The position numbers and the translations under genes were made by a program. From Hyposmocoma kahamanoa (Eukaryota > Arthropoda > Insecta > Lepidoptera > Cosmopterigidae), in the NCBI RefSeq assembly GCF_003589595.1, contig NW_020653716.1:23824-87823 (forward strand): a stretch of DNA of 64,000 bases, given 5' to 3'. The first letter of the stretch is position 1, and each line of letters opens with the position of its first letter. The notes under the pieces were generated by a model that saw only the letters and a list, made by a program, of their open reading frames with translations, was not told the DNA's origin and did not search any database. Shown piece by piece: positions 43,446 through 53,825 of this stretch.

Positions 43446-43750
43446 GTAGCCGGTAGAGCTCCTTGTGAAAGAATTCGTCCAGGGAAGTACCTACTACTGC
43501 CACCTTACCTATTTCTGCCTTTCTAATGTGAGCATTACTGCGTCCCGGTTTAGAAGGGTAACGGTGCTGGTGAAATTACAGGCACAAGGGACTTGTCAAC
43601 TTATATCTCAGGGTGACCGGTGCAGTGGCAGTGCCATAAGATCTTTGCGATTTGAAGCACTAAATGGCACTGCAACTGTTATGGATAGGCGTGTTGCTTA
43701 CCACCAGGCGCACGACTTGTTCGTCCCACTACTTGGTATTGTAAAAAAAA
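43446..43750 (+). mobile_element. Family A, copy 10 (complete)
   Basis: AGTAGCCGGTAGAGCTCCTT to GACTTGTTCGTCCCACTACT plus an A-rich end. Used as a reference for the family. A 97-codon frame inside is fortuitous. Confidence 0.85.
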
Positions 43751-43787
43751 ATATTTGAACGTGGCGCCAGTGATGAAGATGACCTCA

Positions 43788-43843
43788 TCACATAACATGT
43801 CCATATCATGCTAACCTTAGCATGATATGGACATGTTATGTGA
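43788..43843. repeat. Perfect 27-bp hairpin
   Basis: 43788-43814 and 43817-43843 are exact reverse complements with a CC loop. The stem extends a few bases outward with one mismatch. Confidence 0.95.
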
Positions 43844-44469
43844 CGAGAAGAGAGTTAAGTATGAACGCATGGAGAGATATATAGAATGCGAAAACGGTTA
43901 TGTGGGATTTGTACCCACTAACCATGATGATGAATTTTGCTAACTGAACTAACGTGCACGAACACGAACTGTACTAACGTGTAAAATCAAAACAATATAC
44001 TTTGAAACAGTTTTTTATTTTTAAAGTGTTTATTTAGGAATGTTATTCTATAGCGCTTTACTTTTTCACCTGTAATTTATTCTGTCAGTACTCATTGAAA
44101 TAACTTAAACACCAGTTTTGGTTTACATTTTTGTTCTTTATACAAAGAGGGTTTTTTTTTCTAAACTGGAAAATGCCTGAATGACTCGTTAAGGCGAGTC
44201 ACTGGAGGAGAAGCGGGAAAAACTGTTTTGCTGGATGAAATGTTTGAAGTACGTACTATTAATTAAAGGTCGTACAAAAAATATACGATATACCTAAGGA
44301 TGTTGTCTAATGAATGTGCTAATTTGTTACACGATAGGATGGATTTTACCCGATCATATATAATCCTGAAAACAGGCTAAAATGAGTTATTTGAGAATAA
44401 AATATCTAACTTTGCACATAATTTTTACATGGAGATATTTCTGTTTAAGTACTACAGAGAACCTACTAA
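43844..44469. other. Unassigned stretch
   Basis: ATGGAGAGATATATAGAATG...GGGATTTGTACCCACTAACC near 43870 could be a LINE tail. The rest is unrecognised. Confidence 0.3.
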
Positions 44470-44815
44470 ATAGGAAATGAAACTATTATCCCGGATTTAA
44501 ATCACGTACATTTGTTTTTTCAAACAAACCAACGTTTCGGGTCCTTTACAGGTCCCAAGGTCACGGTTGACTGAGGTGGTACAGTCATCAATCAGTTATG
44601 TCTAATATTAACGCAAACCACCATATTTTCTCCACTATAGTTACAAAAGTTATTAATTAAATACCTCATTTCTAATTTTACAAAGAAACATTCCAATTTA
44701 CGATACATTGTTTTTAAATTTTTATTAAGTTAAATTTATTATTAATTAATAATGGAAATTAGAATAAATTAAAACATATTAAATTCCTCATCAGATCAGG
44801 GATTTTTCTTCAGAG
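44470..44815 (-). mobile_element. Penelope-like terminal repeat, copy 4
   Basis: Reverse complement of about 51825-52175: the terminal signature (44473-44590), then the AT-rich 3' untranslated part to 44815 where the homologous copy reaches its stop codon. No coding part is retained here. Confidence 0.75.
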
Positions 44816-44854
44816 GAAATTTGCAAATTGCCCGGCGACTTCGGTACTCCGCGC

Positions 44855-45507
44855 CAGAGTTGCCAGACGTACGAGATTTCTCGTGCGTTTACGAAATTTG
44901 GTGTTCTCTGTACGAGATACGAGCCAACTGCAAGCCTCGTATGCATTTGTACGAGATTTTCACAATATTGATTGTAACTGTAACATTGTATTCAAACCAA
45001 AAAATAAAAAATAAGGTTCTTTCTGAATGCACTATAATTGCATGTACCCAATCCTACTTCGGATTTTTGGGAGAAACCTCGTTTTGAGGCATGCTATCCT
45101 GTCCTTATTGAATTACACCACTGAATGTTTTTTGGTTTTTCACATATTTCCAGAAGTCAGTATTTCAGTATAATTTAACAGGTAATTTACATAATGAGCA
45201 GTGACAATGAATCTTCATCCACTCCACCAAAAAAAAAATCCAAAAAGGAAGGATGAACCGCAAAAAAAGCAGGTGATACAATATCACAAGATCGTACGCA
45301 AGCCTTTCGGGACGAATGACTAAAGGATCCGTATACTATTGTTTACTAAAAACTTATATTTTTATAAACGATGACGATTTTTTTTTGTTTTTCTTGTATT
45401 CCTTGCAATTATACGATTTAATTAAATCGTACGAGATTTTTTTGTCAATGTACGAGCTATCTGAGAACCTAGGTACGAGAAAAAAATTTCATTATCTGGC
45501 AACCCTG
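44855..45507 (+). mobile_element. hAT-type element with perfect 8-bp target duplication
   Basis: Ends CAGAGTTGCCAGA (44855) and TCTGGCAACCCTG (45507): 13-base inverted repeats with one mismatch. Both sides are flanked by CTCCGCGC (44847-44854 and 45508-45515). Inverted ends starting CAG and an 8-bp duplication are typical of hAT transposons. The word GTACGAGA or close variants recurs at both subtermini (44868, 44910, 44950, 45427, 45450, 45473), as expected for transposase-binding sites. At 653 bp it cannot encode a transposase. Confidence 0.85.
45194..45350 (+). pseudogene. N-terminal remnant of the hAT-type element's protein
   Basis: ATG at 45194 reads MSSDNESSSTPPKKKSKKEG to a TGA. Beyond it, in the same frame, are DTISQDRTQAFRDE, a second TGA and LKDPY. 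F-R-x-E-W-L-x-D-P is the block that opens BED-finger or hAT-like proteins. The second TGA stands where W is expected. The rest of the protein has been deleted. Confidence 0.55.
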
Positions 45508-45515
45508 CTCCGCGC

Positions 45516-45699
45516 TACTCATTGTCCCGTCAGTTGCCATCGGGCGCTTGTCGGCATCGGATGTGTGTCAAATTTTCTCCGCGTGTTCTCATTTTTTTCA
45601 TAATATTAAGAAGACTGTATGAAACTTCCCATCTTTCAATCTCGTTTCATACACGCTACATCATGAGATGATATAGAGAATGTGTATATTATTATAAGT

Positions 45700-45737
<38 letters not shown>

Positions 45738-46287
45738 ATCGGGGATAGACTCTAATAACTTCCACGTGAAATGCATACCGTAACTTTCCAATTTATTATA
45801 AACAAACAGGTTTTCTTTTTGTATCCCCAACAAAATTTGTGTCAATTTTTCTTATCATTAGTGTCAATTCAACTAAAAGCCTCCTAATTCATACCGCAAA
45901 ATTTCATACCGCATCACCTTCACCCTTCACACACGTGAGAAGGGGCTCCTATCGGATTGGAGTGTACACAGTGAAGAAACCTGTGCATCTCCGTTTTAGC
46001 ATAAAATCGTCCTAAATACCTATTTCAGCGCTAGTGACTACATCGTTCTCATTCATGTAAAGCAATCTATCTAAATAAGTATTAAGTAATAGTTTTATAA
46101 ACTTTATTGTACATCAATTAGACAAAGGGAACTTTAAAAACCATGTATTTTTATAACGGTTCAGCATATTTTACATACTTGACAAATAAAAATGTATCCA
46201 AATATCATTATTGTAGCTCTTATTCTTGTCTACTTTTAAGTCAAATAGTTACTTTAAGCCAAACATTAGCTTGAAATATAACAATTA
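45516..46287. other. Unassigned stretch with AT microsatellite
   Basis: (AT)n at about 45702-45735. No coding or shared repeat signal. Confidence 0.5.
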
Positions 46288-46460
46288 GATGGTGATAGTG
46301 GTAGTGATGACGGTGGTGACGATGGTGGTGATGGTGGTGATGGTGATGATGACGATGATGAGTGTAGTGATGATGACGATGATTGTGATGATGATGTGAA
46401 TGGCAATGATGCTGATGATAATGGTGATCATGATGATGATGTTGATGGTGGTGATGACGA
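46288..46460. repeat. Imperfect GAT/GGT microsatellite
   Basis: About 58 triplets of GAT, GGT and GAC. The poly-histidine reading frame on the other strand is an artefact of this. Confidence 0.9.
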
Positions 46461-46944
46461 TATATTGATGTACAACAAAGTTTATACGACATTTACAAAA
46501 TACTTATTTAGATTTATTTATTAATTACGTATAGATAGATAGATGGTCTTATACGGATGAGAAGGATTTTGATACAATATTTGTTACATGTTAAATGTTC
46601 TTTTGTAAGCGATCAAATGTGTGTTTTAAATTTATCATTACTGTGCTGTCTTTGTCATTTACGTTTATAAGAAAATCATTCGTATTACTGCAATCTCATT
46701 CGTGTGACCTAAAACATCGTTTTTGTTGTATTTAACTTAAATATTTCTGTGATTTTATAATAATTGACATGCTTGAACTTATTTCTACGTTTAAGACCTT
46801 AAATCCAAAAGAAAAAAGTGTTTTACAAAAATCACTCAAAAAGTGCCATTGAAATTCGGAAAGTGAAATTCACCCAAAATTATTTGGTTAGTGACTTTTT
46901 TGAGATTGACATTTGACACTTTTGGACACATCTCTCATATTTTT
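46461..46944. other. Unassigned stretch
   Basis: Nothing recognised. Confidence 0.35.
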
Positions 46945-47216
46945 TTATAATATCAAGTGACGAGACGAACAAGTCGTGCGCCTGATGGTGAACTACACGT
47001 CTGCCCATAACAGTTGCTGTGCCACTCAGAACTTAAAATCGCAAAGATCTTAGGGGCACTGCCACTGCGCCCGACACCCTGAGACATAAGTTGACAAGTC
47101 CCTTGTGCCTGTAATTTTACCAGCACCGTAATGCTAACATTATTACTTGACGGCAGAAATAGGTCAGGTGGCAGTACTTCCCTGGATGAACTTATTCACG
47201 AATAGCTCTACTGCAA
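46945..47216 (-). mobile_element. Family A, copy 11 (complete)
   Basis: AATATCAAGTGACGAGACGA to AATAGCTCTACTGCAAC. Confidence 0.85.
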
Positions 47217-47267
47217 CAAAATCATATACACATACATGGCAGGACATTGCTTGCGGCAGCATTTTGT

Positions 47268-47455
47268 TGTTCCATCATCATCATCATGAACCCATTTATA
47301 CGTCATACTGCTAGGTCTCCTTTCAGGTGAGGGTTTACGCTATAGGCCGCCACACTATCTCACGTTTTTCGAGGGTTGTGTACCTTCATCGACGTGCAGG
47401 TTTTATGGCGATGTTTTTCTCCGACGAAAAGCGCACCGTATTTTCAAATTAAACT
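47268..47455 (+). mobile_element. Family G repeat, copy
   Basis: A CATCATCATCATG start, GGTCTCCTTTCAGGTGAGGG, TTTTTCGAGGGTTGTGTACC, GCGATGTTTTTCTCC. Diverged. Confidence 0.65.
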
Positions 47456-48034
47456 TCATATTTATTGTTCCAATTAACTGTAATTATATGAAGATAATTT
47501 ACAAGATAAATTTATCATAACAATTATCAATGATAATTATTAGGGTGAGGTTGCGTTAGTACCCCTTCAGAAAAAACCGCTGTAATATTTAAGGTTACTT
47601 AAATTAATCAAAATCTTTAACGTCTACGAGATCTTTATTTATTTACTAACAATGTGTTTTAATGAAAATACGAAAAACGTTTATTGAAATAGGTATTGAC
47701 AAGTTTTTCAAAAAATCGTCTTTGGTACGATTTTGCACTTGGTAGCCTAATTCGTACCACCTATAACCCAAGTCGTACTTCGAATAACACTACAGTCAGG
47801 ACGTCATAAACTGTATAATACAGTACTAATAAAAGAGATCTTAACAACAATTAAAATCTAGAAACAGGTAGCAAGGTGGTCAAAATCAAATAATTCTAAT
47901 ATTTTCTTCTAATATTTTCTAATATCAAATATTTTTGAAGGCAGAGAACAATCCCGTTATCTTATTTGTCAGGGAACACAGGAAACAAAATTTTTAAACT
48001 CTTAGGAAATAGAATTATAAATTGTAATGAAACA
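47456..48034. other. Unassigned stretch
   Basis: TTCTAATATTTTCTTCTAATATTTTCTAATATC near 47896 is a short direct repeat. Nothing else. Confidence 0.35.
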
Positions 48035-48112
48035 AAATTATAATTTCTTCTGAAATAAAATTATATTTTCTTCTGAAATAAAATTATAATTTCTTCTGAA
48101 ATAAAATTATAA
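48035..48112. repeat. Tandem repeat, about 24-base unit
   Basis: Three units of TTTCTTCTGAAATAAAATTA with small changes. Degenerate relatives continue to about 48230. Confidence 0.85.
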
Positions 48113-48290
48113 AAAATTTAATAAAATTAAATTAAATTCTCCCGAAATGAACTTACAAATTCTAAAGTAATAAAATTATACATGCTTTGGTAATGAAATG
48201 AAATCATATTATGTAATATAGTCATAACAAAATTACTTTTGTTGAACACAAATATCAAACATATATTATTTAGCTGAAAAAAACTAAGAA

Positions 48291-48480
48291 ATAAAGATCC
48301 AACACTCAGAACAAATTCCTTCGATCCGGTCGGATTCGAACCGACGTCTTCTTGCATGCCGTGCACGTCTCTACACCAACTAAGCTACGGAACGAACCAA
48401 CGGACCTCACGAATTTTTCTATGTGCTTGCGTCGTGTCTTTGTATTTGGTTTTTCAACGACGTTTTAGTCGTAGCGCCAT
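48291..48480 (-). mobile_element. SINE S2, single copy
   Basis: On the minus strand: GACACGACGCAAGCACATAG, CCGTAGCTTAGTTGG (A box), GTGCACGGCATGCAAGAAG, B box GGTTCGAATCC, CCGACCGGATCGAAGGAA. A non-palindromic copy and therefore the reference for the unit doubled at 6716-7064. Confidence 0.85.
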
Positions 48481-48621
48481 CTATGAGAAATCTATGATTT
48501 ATCACCATTGACTTATAATTATATGGACGTCGGGTCCGCGCTAAAAAGTGTCCGCACTTGTAAGGCGCTAAAATCGTATACAGAGCGCCAAACTCCGCTT
48601 TAGTCTTCATTTGTTCGACTG

Positions 48622-48733
48622 ACAGCGCGATACTGCGATGACATTACAATTTAAATTTCGAATAGGTTGACTTGGGACATTTTTTTCGTGGTTTTTGTAT
48701 TAGACCCGTCGTCCATTTATTTGTAAGTCAATG
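48622..48733 (+). repeat. Dispersed repeat (family H), copy 1
   Basis: Reverse complement of 63889-64000 with only two or three differences over 112 bases. Confidence 0.85.
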
Positions 48734-50220
48734 TTTATCACCCTATCACTACAATCTATCTACTATCTCTATAACAAACTATCATTTGTTTCTCATCTCA
48801 TCAGTTTATTTTTATTCCTCTTCCTGTTACTATTTTTAAGAAAAAAAGTTACCATTCCTCTTAACATAAAAATATCATTTTTGTAAATGTCCTATGTAAT
48901 TAAATATTTATTTCATGTAGTTCGTATTATTTTTATGACTTTCATGTGATAAAAGCGTTTTTGACATATGATCACATGTGAATTTATTATATGGGTACAA
49001 ATATTTCGTTCCAACTGAACCTAATTAATAGATACGTACTTACACGCCATAATAATTTCCATTGTATAATTTTGATGTCTTCCCTTGGTTGGATATATCG
49101 TTTGTTAACCAGTGAGTGGAGGAATGCCAAATCTCGAAATAAAGGCTTTGCTTAGTTTATTTTCGGGAATTTTAAATATTTTATGCATAGCATGGTTCAA
49201 CCATAAATTTAATACTTTAATATAAAATACTATTTTTCTTTATTGCATATTAGCTGTTGACTGCGACTGCATTATATACCTACTACTGAAAGAAAAATAT
49301 AAGTAATAGCTTTTACCAGCGACGTCATCCGTACAGACGTTTGCACCTAAAAAATTATATACATACACACGATGATACTACCTCTCTTTAACGGTAATTT
49401 AAAAAACTCTGAAATATGTGTTTATAATATTTTATACTAAGTTTTTATTTTATTTTATACTAAGATGAAATGTCTTTGTAAGATTAAAAAATACGATTTT
49501 TCATACAAACACTTTTTTTCACTACACTTTGTTACCCTAACTTACCCTTTTTAAGGGATGTTTTGAAAAACCCTGAAAAACCCGTGTTTATTTATTTTTT
49601 ATTTAAAGTATCCAAACCAAGTTTGAAGTTATCCGCATCACGCGTTAAAAATTTCCATACACATTTATACTACATCATTTCACACCTATTTAGGGGTAGT
49701 TTTGAAAAAAATATATTGGCAATCTGGTACCATTTGCATTATAAAATATTTACACTTAATTTCATCTTTGTAAGTTCAAGGAATGCGATTTTTCATACAA
49801 ACATTTTTATTTACCTTTTTTCACCCGCTTAGGGGTCAAAGTTTCCCGCAAAAAATCTATTCTTAGTACGCCTACATTAAATAAAAGCAACGTACCGTCA
49901 AGTTTAAAAAAAAACATAATTGGTCATATTGTATTATATGTTACACCATGTATGAATATTTCTGTTTTTAAATTATGTATCATAATAATTGCTTGTAAAC
50001 TTTGATCTTATCTGTTTCTAGTTGTCATGTTACAACACAACGTACCTATACAACCAAACCTTATAATAAGCGCCAACGACCACCTATTTAGTTCGGACTC
50101 ACACCACTAGATGACGTTGGGAACGAGTTAAAACGCGCTATCAAAGTTTTCACAGCAAATAATGACATAGAACGGGGAATTTTGTATTCTGGTCTATGAT
50201 ACCTACAAGTTCGTGCCTAA
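48734..50220. other. Unassigned AT-rich stretch
   Basis: 48922-48985 matches 29345-29415. An 89-codon plus frame (49563-49832) is F/Y/K-rich and shows no motif. Confidence 0.4.
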
Positions 50221-50341
50221 GCGACCTGCTTCCACTTGTGGTACAGGTTTCGTAGCTCCCTTCGTAGCTAAATAGTCGTAAACTTCTACGTTACCTGCTT
50301 CCACTCGTGAGACAGTTTCGTAGCTGCGTAGCCGTAGACCA
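50221..50341. repeat. Imperfect tandem duplication, 60-70 base unit
   Basis: ACCTGCTTCCACTTGTGG...TTTCGTAGCT...CGTAAACTTCTACG (50230-50293) is repeated as ACCTGCTTCCACTCGTGA...TTTCGTAGCT...CGTAGACC (50294-50341). Confidence 0.7.
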
Positions 50342-50840
50342 TTACCCTTTGTCTGTATTTTGACGTTGCTACAACTATAATAAACCTCCAGATTCCTACA
50401 AGTCGGATTTTCATTAGCTCTACGAACGATCCCCCTACAAATTAATTATTCAGCTCTCCAGTTGACTGGTAGGTAAATACCTTACGGCATTAAGTCTGCC
50501 ATTAGCATTATTTTGTGGGCAATAAAGTTTGAAATAAATAAAGTTTTCATATTACTTATTTATAGTTTTTGCACACATCTACCATTGAATAGTTCCGGAC
50601 TCCACTCCATTTATTACACACATATATCTAAATATAATAAATCAGTTTATTAATAATATTAACAATTAATGATAATACTCGAGAAAGGATAAAGTACGAC
50701 TGAGTAAAGAGTTGAAGACGCCTTAGCACCAGACTAGATAGCCTTCAGAATCGATAATTTTCTATAACGGGGCTCAATTTGTGTATATATTTTAAGGACG
50801 ATATCGAGCGGAGATTCGTTCTGTTCTTGTCTTCTATTCG
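50342..50840. other. Unassigned stretch
   Basis: Nothing recognised. Confidence 0.35.
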
Positions 50841-51161
50841 TAAGCGACTTGTATAAATGAGGAGATTTTCAATTAGACTACATTTTTTATTGTTTTTTTT
50901 TATATAACATCATCTTTGTATGTATGTCACGCGATTCCTTCGGCATTTGAGAACCGATTTCGGTGATTCTTTTCTGTTGGAAACATGATGAAAGATGGTA
51001 CCTCATTAGTGGTCCCGTTCAAATTTGAAAGAAAAATTTCACCTGTAAGGGTAGCAAATTAGGAGATGAATTCAGTTCATTTGACTTCATTCACTTTCCG
51101 GTAACCGTTTTCAACAAAACTTGGCAAATAGATGCAATTCCACAAAGTTTTGATGTCGGTT
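50841..51161. mobile_element. Foldback element family B, copy 3 (diverged)
   Basis: Left end degraded (TAAGCGACTTGTATAAATGAG), right end GTTTTGATGTCGGTT. Interior landmarks TATGTCACGCGATTCCTTCG, GTTGGAAACATG, TTCAACAAAACTTGGCAAAT are clear. It shows the uninterrupted sequence across the site that is split in copy 1. Confidence 0.7.
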
Positions 51162-51599
51162 GCTTTTTTATAAAAAAGTTATCAGTAAACATTTATATTT
51201 GGAATCATGCGGTTAGTGTTCTAATTGTTAGTGTTATACAAAAATATTATCCAGCGTACCCTAGCGGGCCAGCATGACGATCTATTAATTTTATTTTACG
51301 ATTTGAACCCTCTCTCTTTAGCGAAAGTTCGTGTTCAGCAGTAAAACCAATATGGGCGGATTATGAAAGCTACATAAATAGAATTAAAAAAAATTGTATA
51401 ATACTTGTAGACTATCTATCATTACACCATCTAAAATTACATCTATGTTGATTTAGATGGTGGAGAGTCTGGAGCAACATAGGTTTTTCCCTAGTGCTCT
51501 CTCAAAGGAACCTTTTAATATTAAGTTATTGTATCAAAACTTTTGTAATTTACCTTTGTAGAAAGTAATACATATTTTTGCATTTGTATTTGTATAATT
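51162..51599. other. Unassigned stretch upstream of the Penelope-like piece
   Basis: No GIY-YIG or RT motif of the expected upstream protein is present, so the element is cut close to 51600. Confidence 0.4.
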
Positions 51600-51832
51600 C
51601 TAAAATTGAAACATTTGTTTCTCCTACCCCGGACAGAAATGTTCGAATCAATGGTACCAGCGGTATTGACATGAAGGAGAAATTCGTTAGACGAACCCCT
51701 TATCCAGCAACGGCTATAGAGTGGAATTACCCAGAATGCTGCGAGGCACCATTGAAATTAATAAAACATCCTAATTTCAACAGGGAAGATTGTTTCTCCA
51801 TACCTTCGTACTGGACCCAGAATTTCCTGTGA
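51600..51832 (+). pseudogene. Penelope-like element, ORF C-terminus
   Basis: The frame ending at 51832 gives FVRRTPYPATAIEWNYPE, then LKLIKHPNFNREDCFSIPSY and WTQNFL. E-A-x4-I-x-K-H-x-N-F-N-R-x-D-G-x-x-L-P-x-x-W is the usual end of Penelope-like proteins, downstream of their GIY-YIG endonuclease. The reverse transcriptase and GIY-YIG parts are absent, so the copy is truncated on the left. It is followed directly by its 3' untranslated region and terminal repeat. Confidence 0.6.
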
Positions 51833-52220
51833 TGAAAAATCCCAAACAGACATAAGACTGCAATACTAATTAATGTGTTTTAATTTATTCTAATTTCCAT
51901 TAATAATTAATAGCAAATTTAACTTAATAAAAATTGATATTGTTAAAATAAAATAATTTGTAAAACATAACGTAGCGTAAATTGGAATGTTTCTTTGTAA
52001 AATTAAAAATAAGGTATTTAATTAATAAATTTTGTAACTATAGTGAAAAAATAGGGTCGTTTGGACATTAGACATAACTGGTTGATAACTGTATCACCTC
52101 AGTCAACCGTGACTATGAGACCTGTAAAGGACCTGTAAAATATACGCGATTTAAATCCAGAAAAATAGTTTCATTTCCAATGTGTAACAATCGCGAAAAC
52201 CTAAAAATTCCATTCTAATT
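51833..52220 (+). mobile_element. Penelope-like 3' region and terminal repeat, copy 5
   Basis: An AT-rich part to about 52085, then CTCAGTCAACCGTGACTATGA, GACCTGTAAAGGACC, a deletion of about 30 bases relative to other copies, GCGATTTAAATCC, TTTCATTTCC and CAATCGCGAAAACCTAA. It fixes the orientation of all other copies. Confidence 0.7.
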
Positions 52221-53430
52221 CAATTTTAAATTAGCAAAAACAAGAGCTTGTTGCCACTTAAAAGTACAATACGACTTTTCTTTTAATTTGATATCAAAAA
52301 GAATGCAAACAAAATTGTTTTCTTAATCTAATGTAATCTTCTAAATCTTAATCTAATTTAATTTAATGTAAAACCGACGAAATATTTTTTATTTTTGTTT
52401 CCATTTGGCATCGAATTACAAGAAAAAAACAAAGGAAAACGGCGGAGGCATCGAAAAACCTTTTTGTTTTTTTATTATAAATTATTTTTTGTATCTATTT
52501 TTTGTATAAATCCTCTTCCGTAAATAACTTCGAGGAGCACCAATTAAAAATCTTAACGCTAGTTATTTTTCTTGCATAAATTAATATTCGAGATAAAGTA
52601 GACTTAATCTACTCCATTCTATGGAATACAAATTACGGATTTGTTGCCATTAAACAACGCTTAATACAAAAGAGATATTATTTGTAAACTATGCAATGAC
52701 TGAAAATTTGAATTTGAATTTGAATTTTTTAAGCAAAATAAGCAGTTGGATTGAGAACCTCGACTAAAAACGAAAAGGAAGATACAGCAAGCGGCGGCGG
52801 TCATTTTCAAGACCCCCTGTACATGAAAATGTAATATGAAACATGAAACCTACGATCACGTAAACGTAAATACGTTTTTCATATAAAATAAAGACGTACT
52901 TGCTTGGGCACGTAATTACTTATATTTACTAAATTTTAATGTATGGACGTTTAGCTCTTGGTACTTTGCTGGGTCTAAGGAGGTTAAATATGTAAATGTA
53001 GCCTTCTCTAGTACAGGGTAAAGTTTATATTGCATTGCTTGTTTTAATGTTTCCCAAAAGAAATATCACGATTTAATTATTTTAAATAATTCCACATTTT
53101 GTGCGTAAATACTTATTATTAATCAGAATCATTTCTTTTTAACTTATAACTTTCTAAAAGCCACCAAACGCTATTTTCAACTTGTACATAAATTAATGTT
53201 TGGATTAAGGATTAATGGAATAAGGATTGACAAAAATCCCGTCAAGACCGCACTGGAACAGGGTTGCAAAATGAACAGAAAGTGCTCTTTAAATCCGCCG
53301 AAGGCTTGATAACTGATCTCATGTTTCGGTTACTAAGCCATATTCTATACCTACATCGAGCAATTTTCATGTGATTTTAGTTTAAAGTTTTGTATTGTAC
53401 CTGTAAGTAGGTATTAAATATACCTATATC
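52221..53430. other. Unassigned AT-rich stretch
   Basis: A (GAATTT)n run of three to four units at 52708-52727. No coding signal. Confidence 0.4.
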
Positions 53431-53622
53431 AGTAGCAGTAGAGTTCTTTGTGAAAGTGTTCGCCCGGGGAAGTACTGCCACATTACCTATTATTATCGCC
53501 AAGCAGTAATGTGAGCTTTACTGCGTTCCGATTTCAAAGGGTAAGCGTGCTGGTGAAATTACAGCACATGAGGCTTGTCAACTGTCGTGTGTGTCGCTTA
53601 CGACTAGGCGCAAGACTTGTTT
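53431..53622 (+). mobile_element. Family A, copy 12 with internal deletion
   Basis: AGTAGCAGTAGAGTTCTTTG to CAAGACTTGTTT. The segment with the central hairpin has been lost, joining CTTGTCAACTGTC directly to GTGTCGCTTACGACTAGG. Confidence 0.8.
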
Positions 53623-53699
53623 GCGCGTTTAGTATTCAGTTCGCCCTTATACCGGTGGCGCAGTCAAGGCCATCACCGGTCAACTGCAAAATGTCGAGT

Positions 53700-53825
53700 G
53701 CTTAGGTTTTCGCAATTGTTACATATAGGAAATAAAACCAATTTTTCGGATCTAAATCGTATGTAAATGTTTTTTCTCGTTTGAGAAAAAAACATTTATA
53801 CACGATTTAGATCCGAAAAATTTCC
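53700..53825 (+). mobile_element. Penelope-like end collapsed to a hairpin, copy 6
   Basis: GCTTAGGTTTTCGCAATTG at the left is the family's terminal sequence in minus orientation. Then 53741-53778 and 53783-53821 form 38-39 base inverted arms around a GTTT loop. Confidence 0.75.

Noticed and set aside
43465..43758. A 97-codon coding region
   Set aside because: It lies entirely within a family A repeat and is not conserved among the other copies.
46241..46492. Histidine-rich 83-residue protein
   Set aside because: It is the translation of an imperfect GAT/GGT microsatellite.
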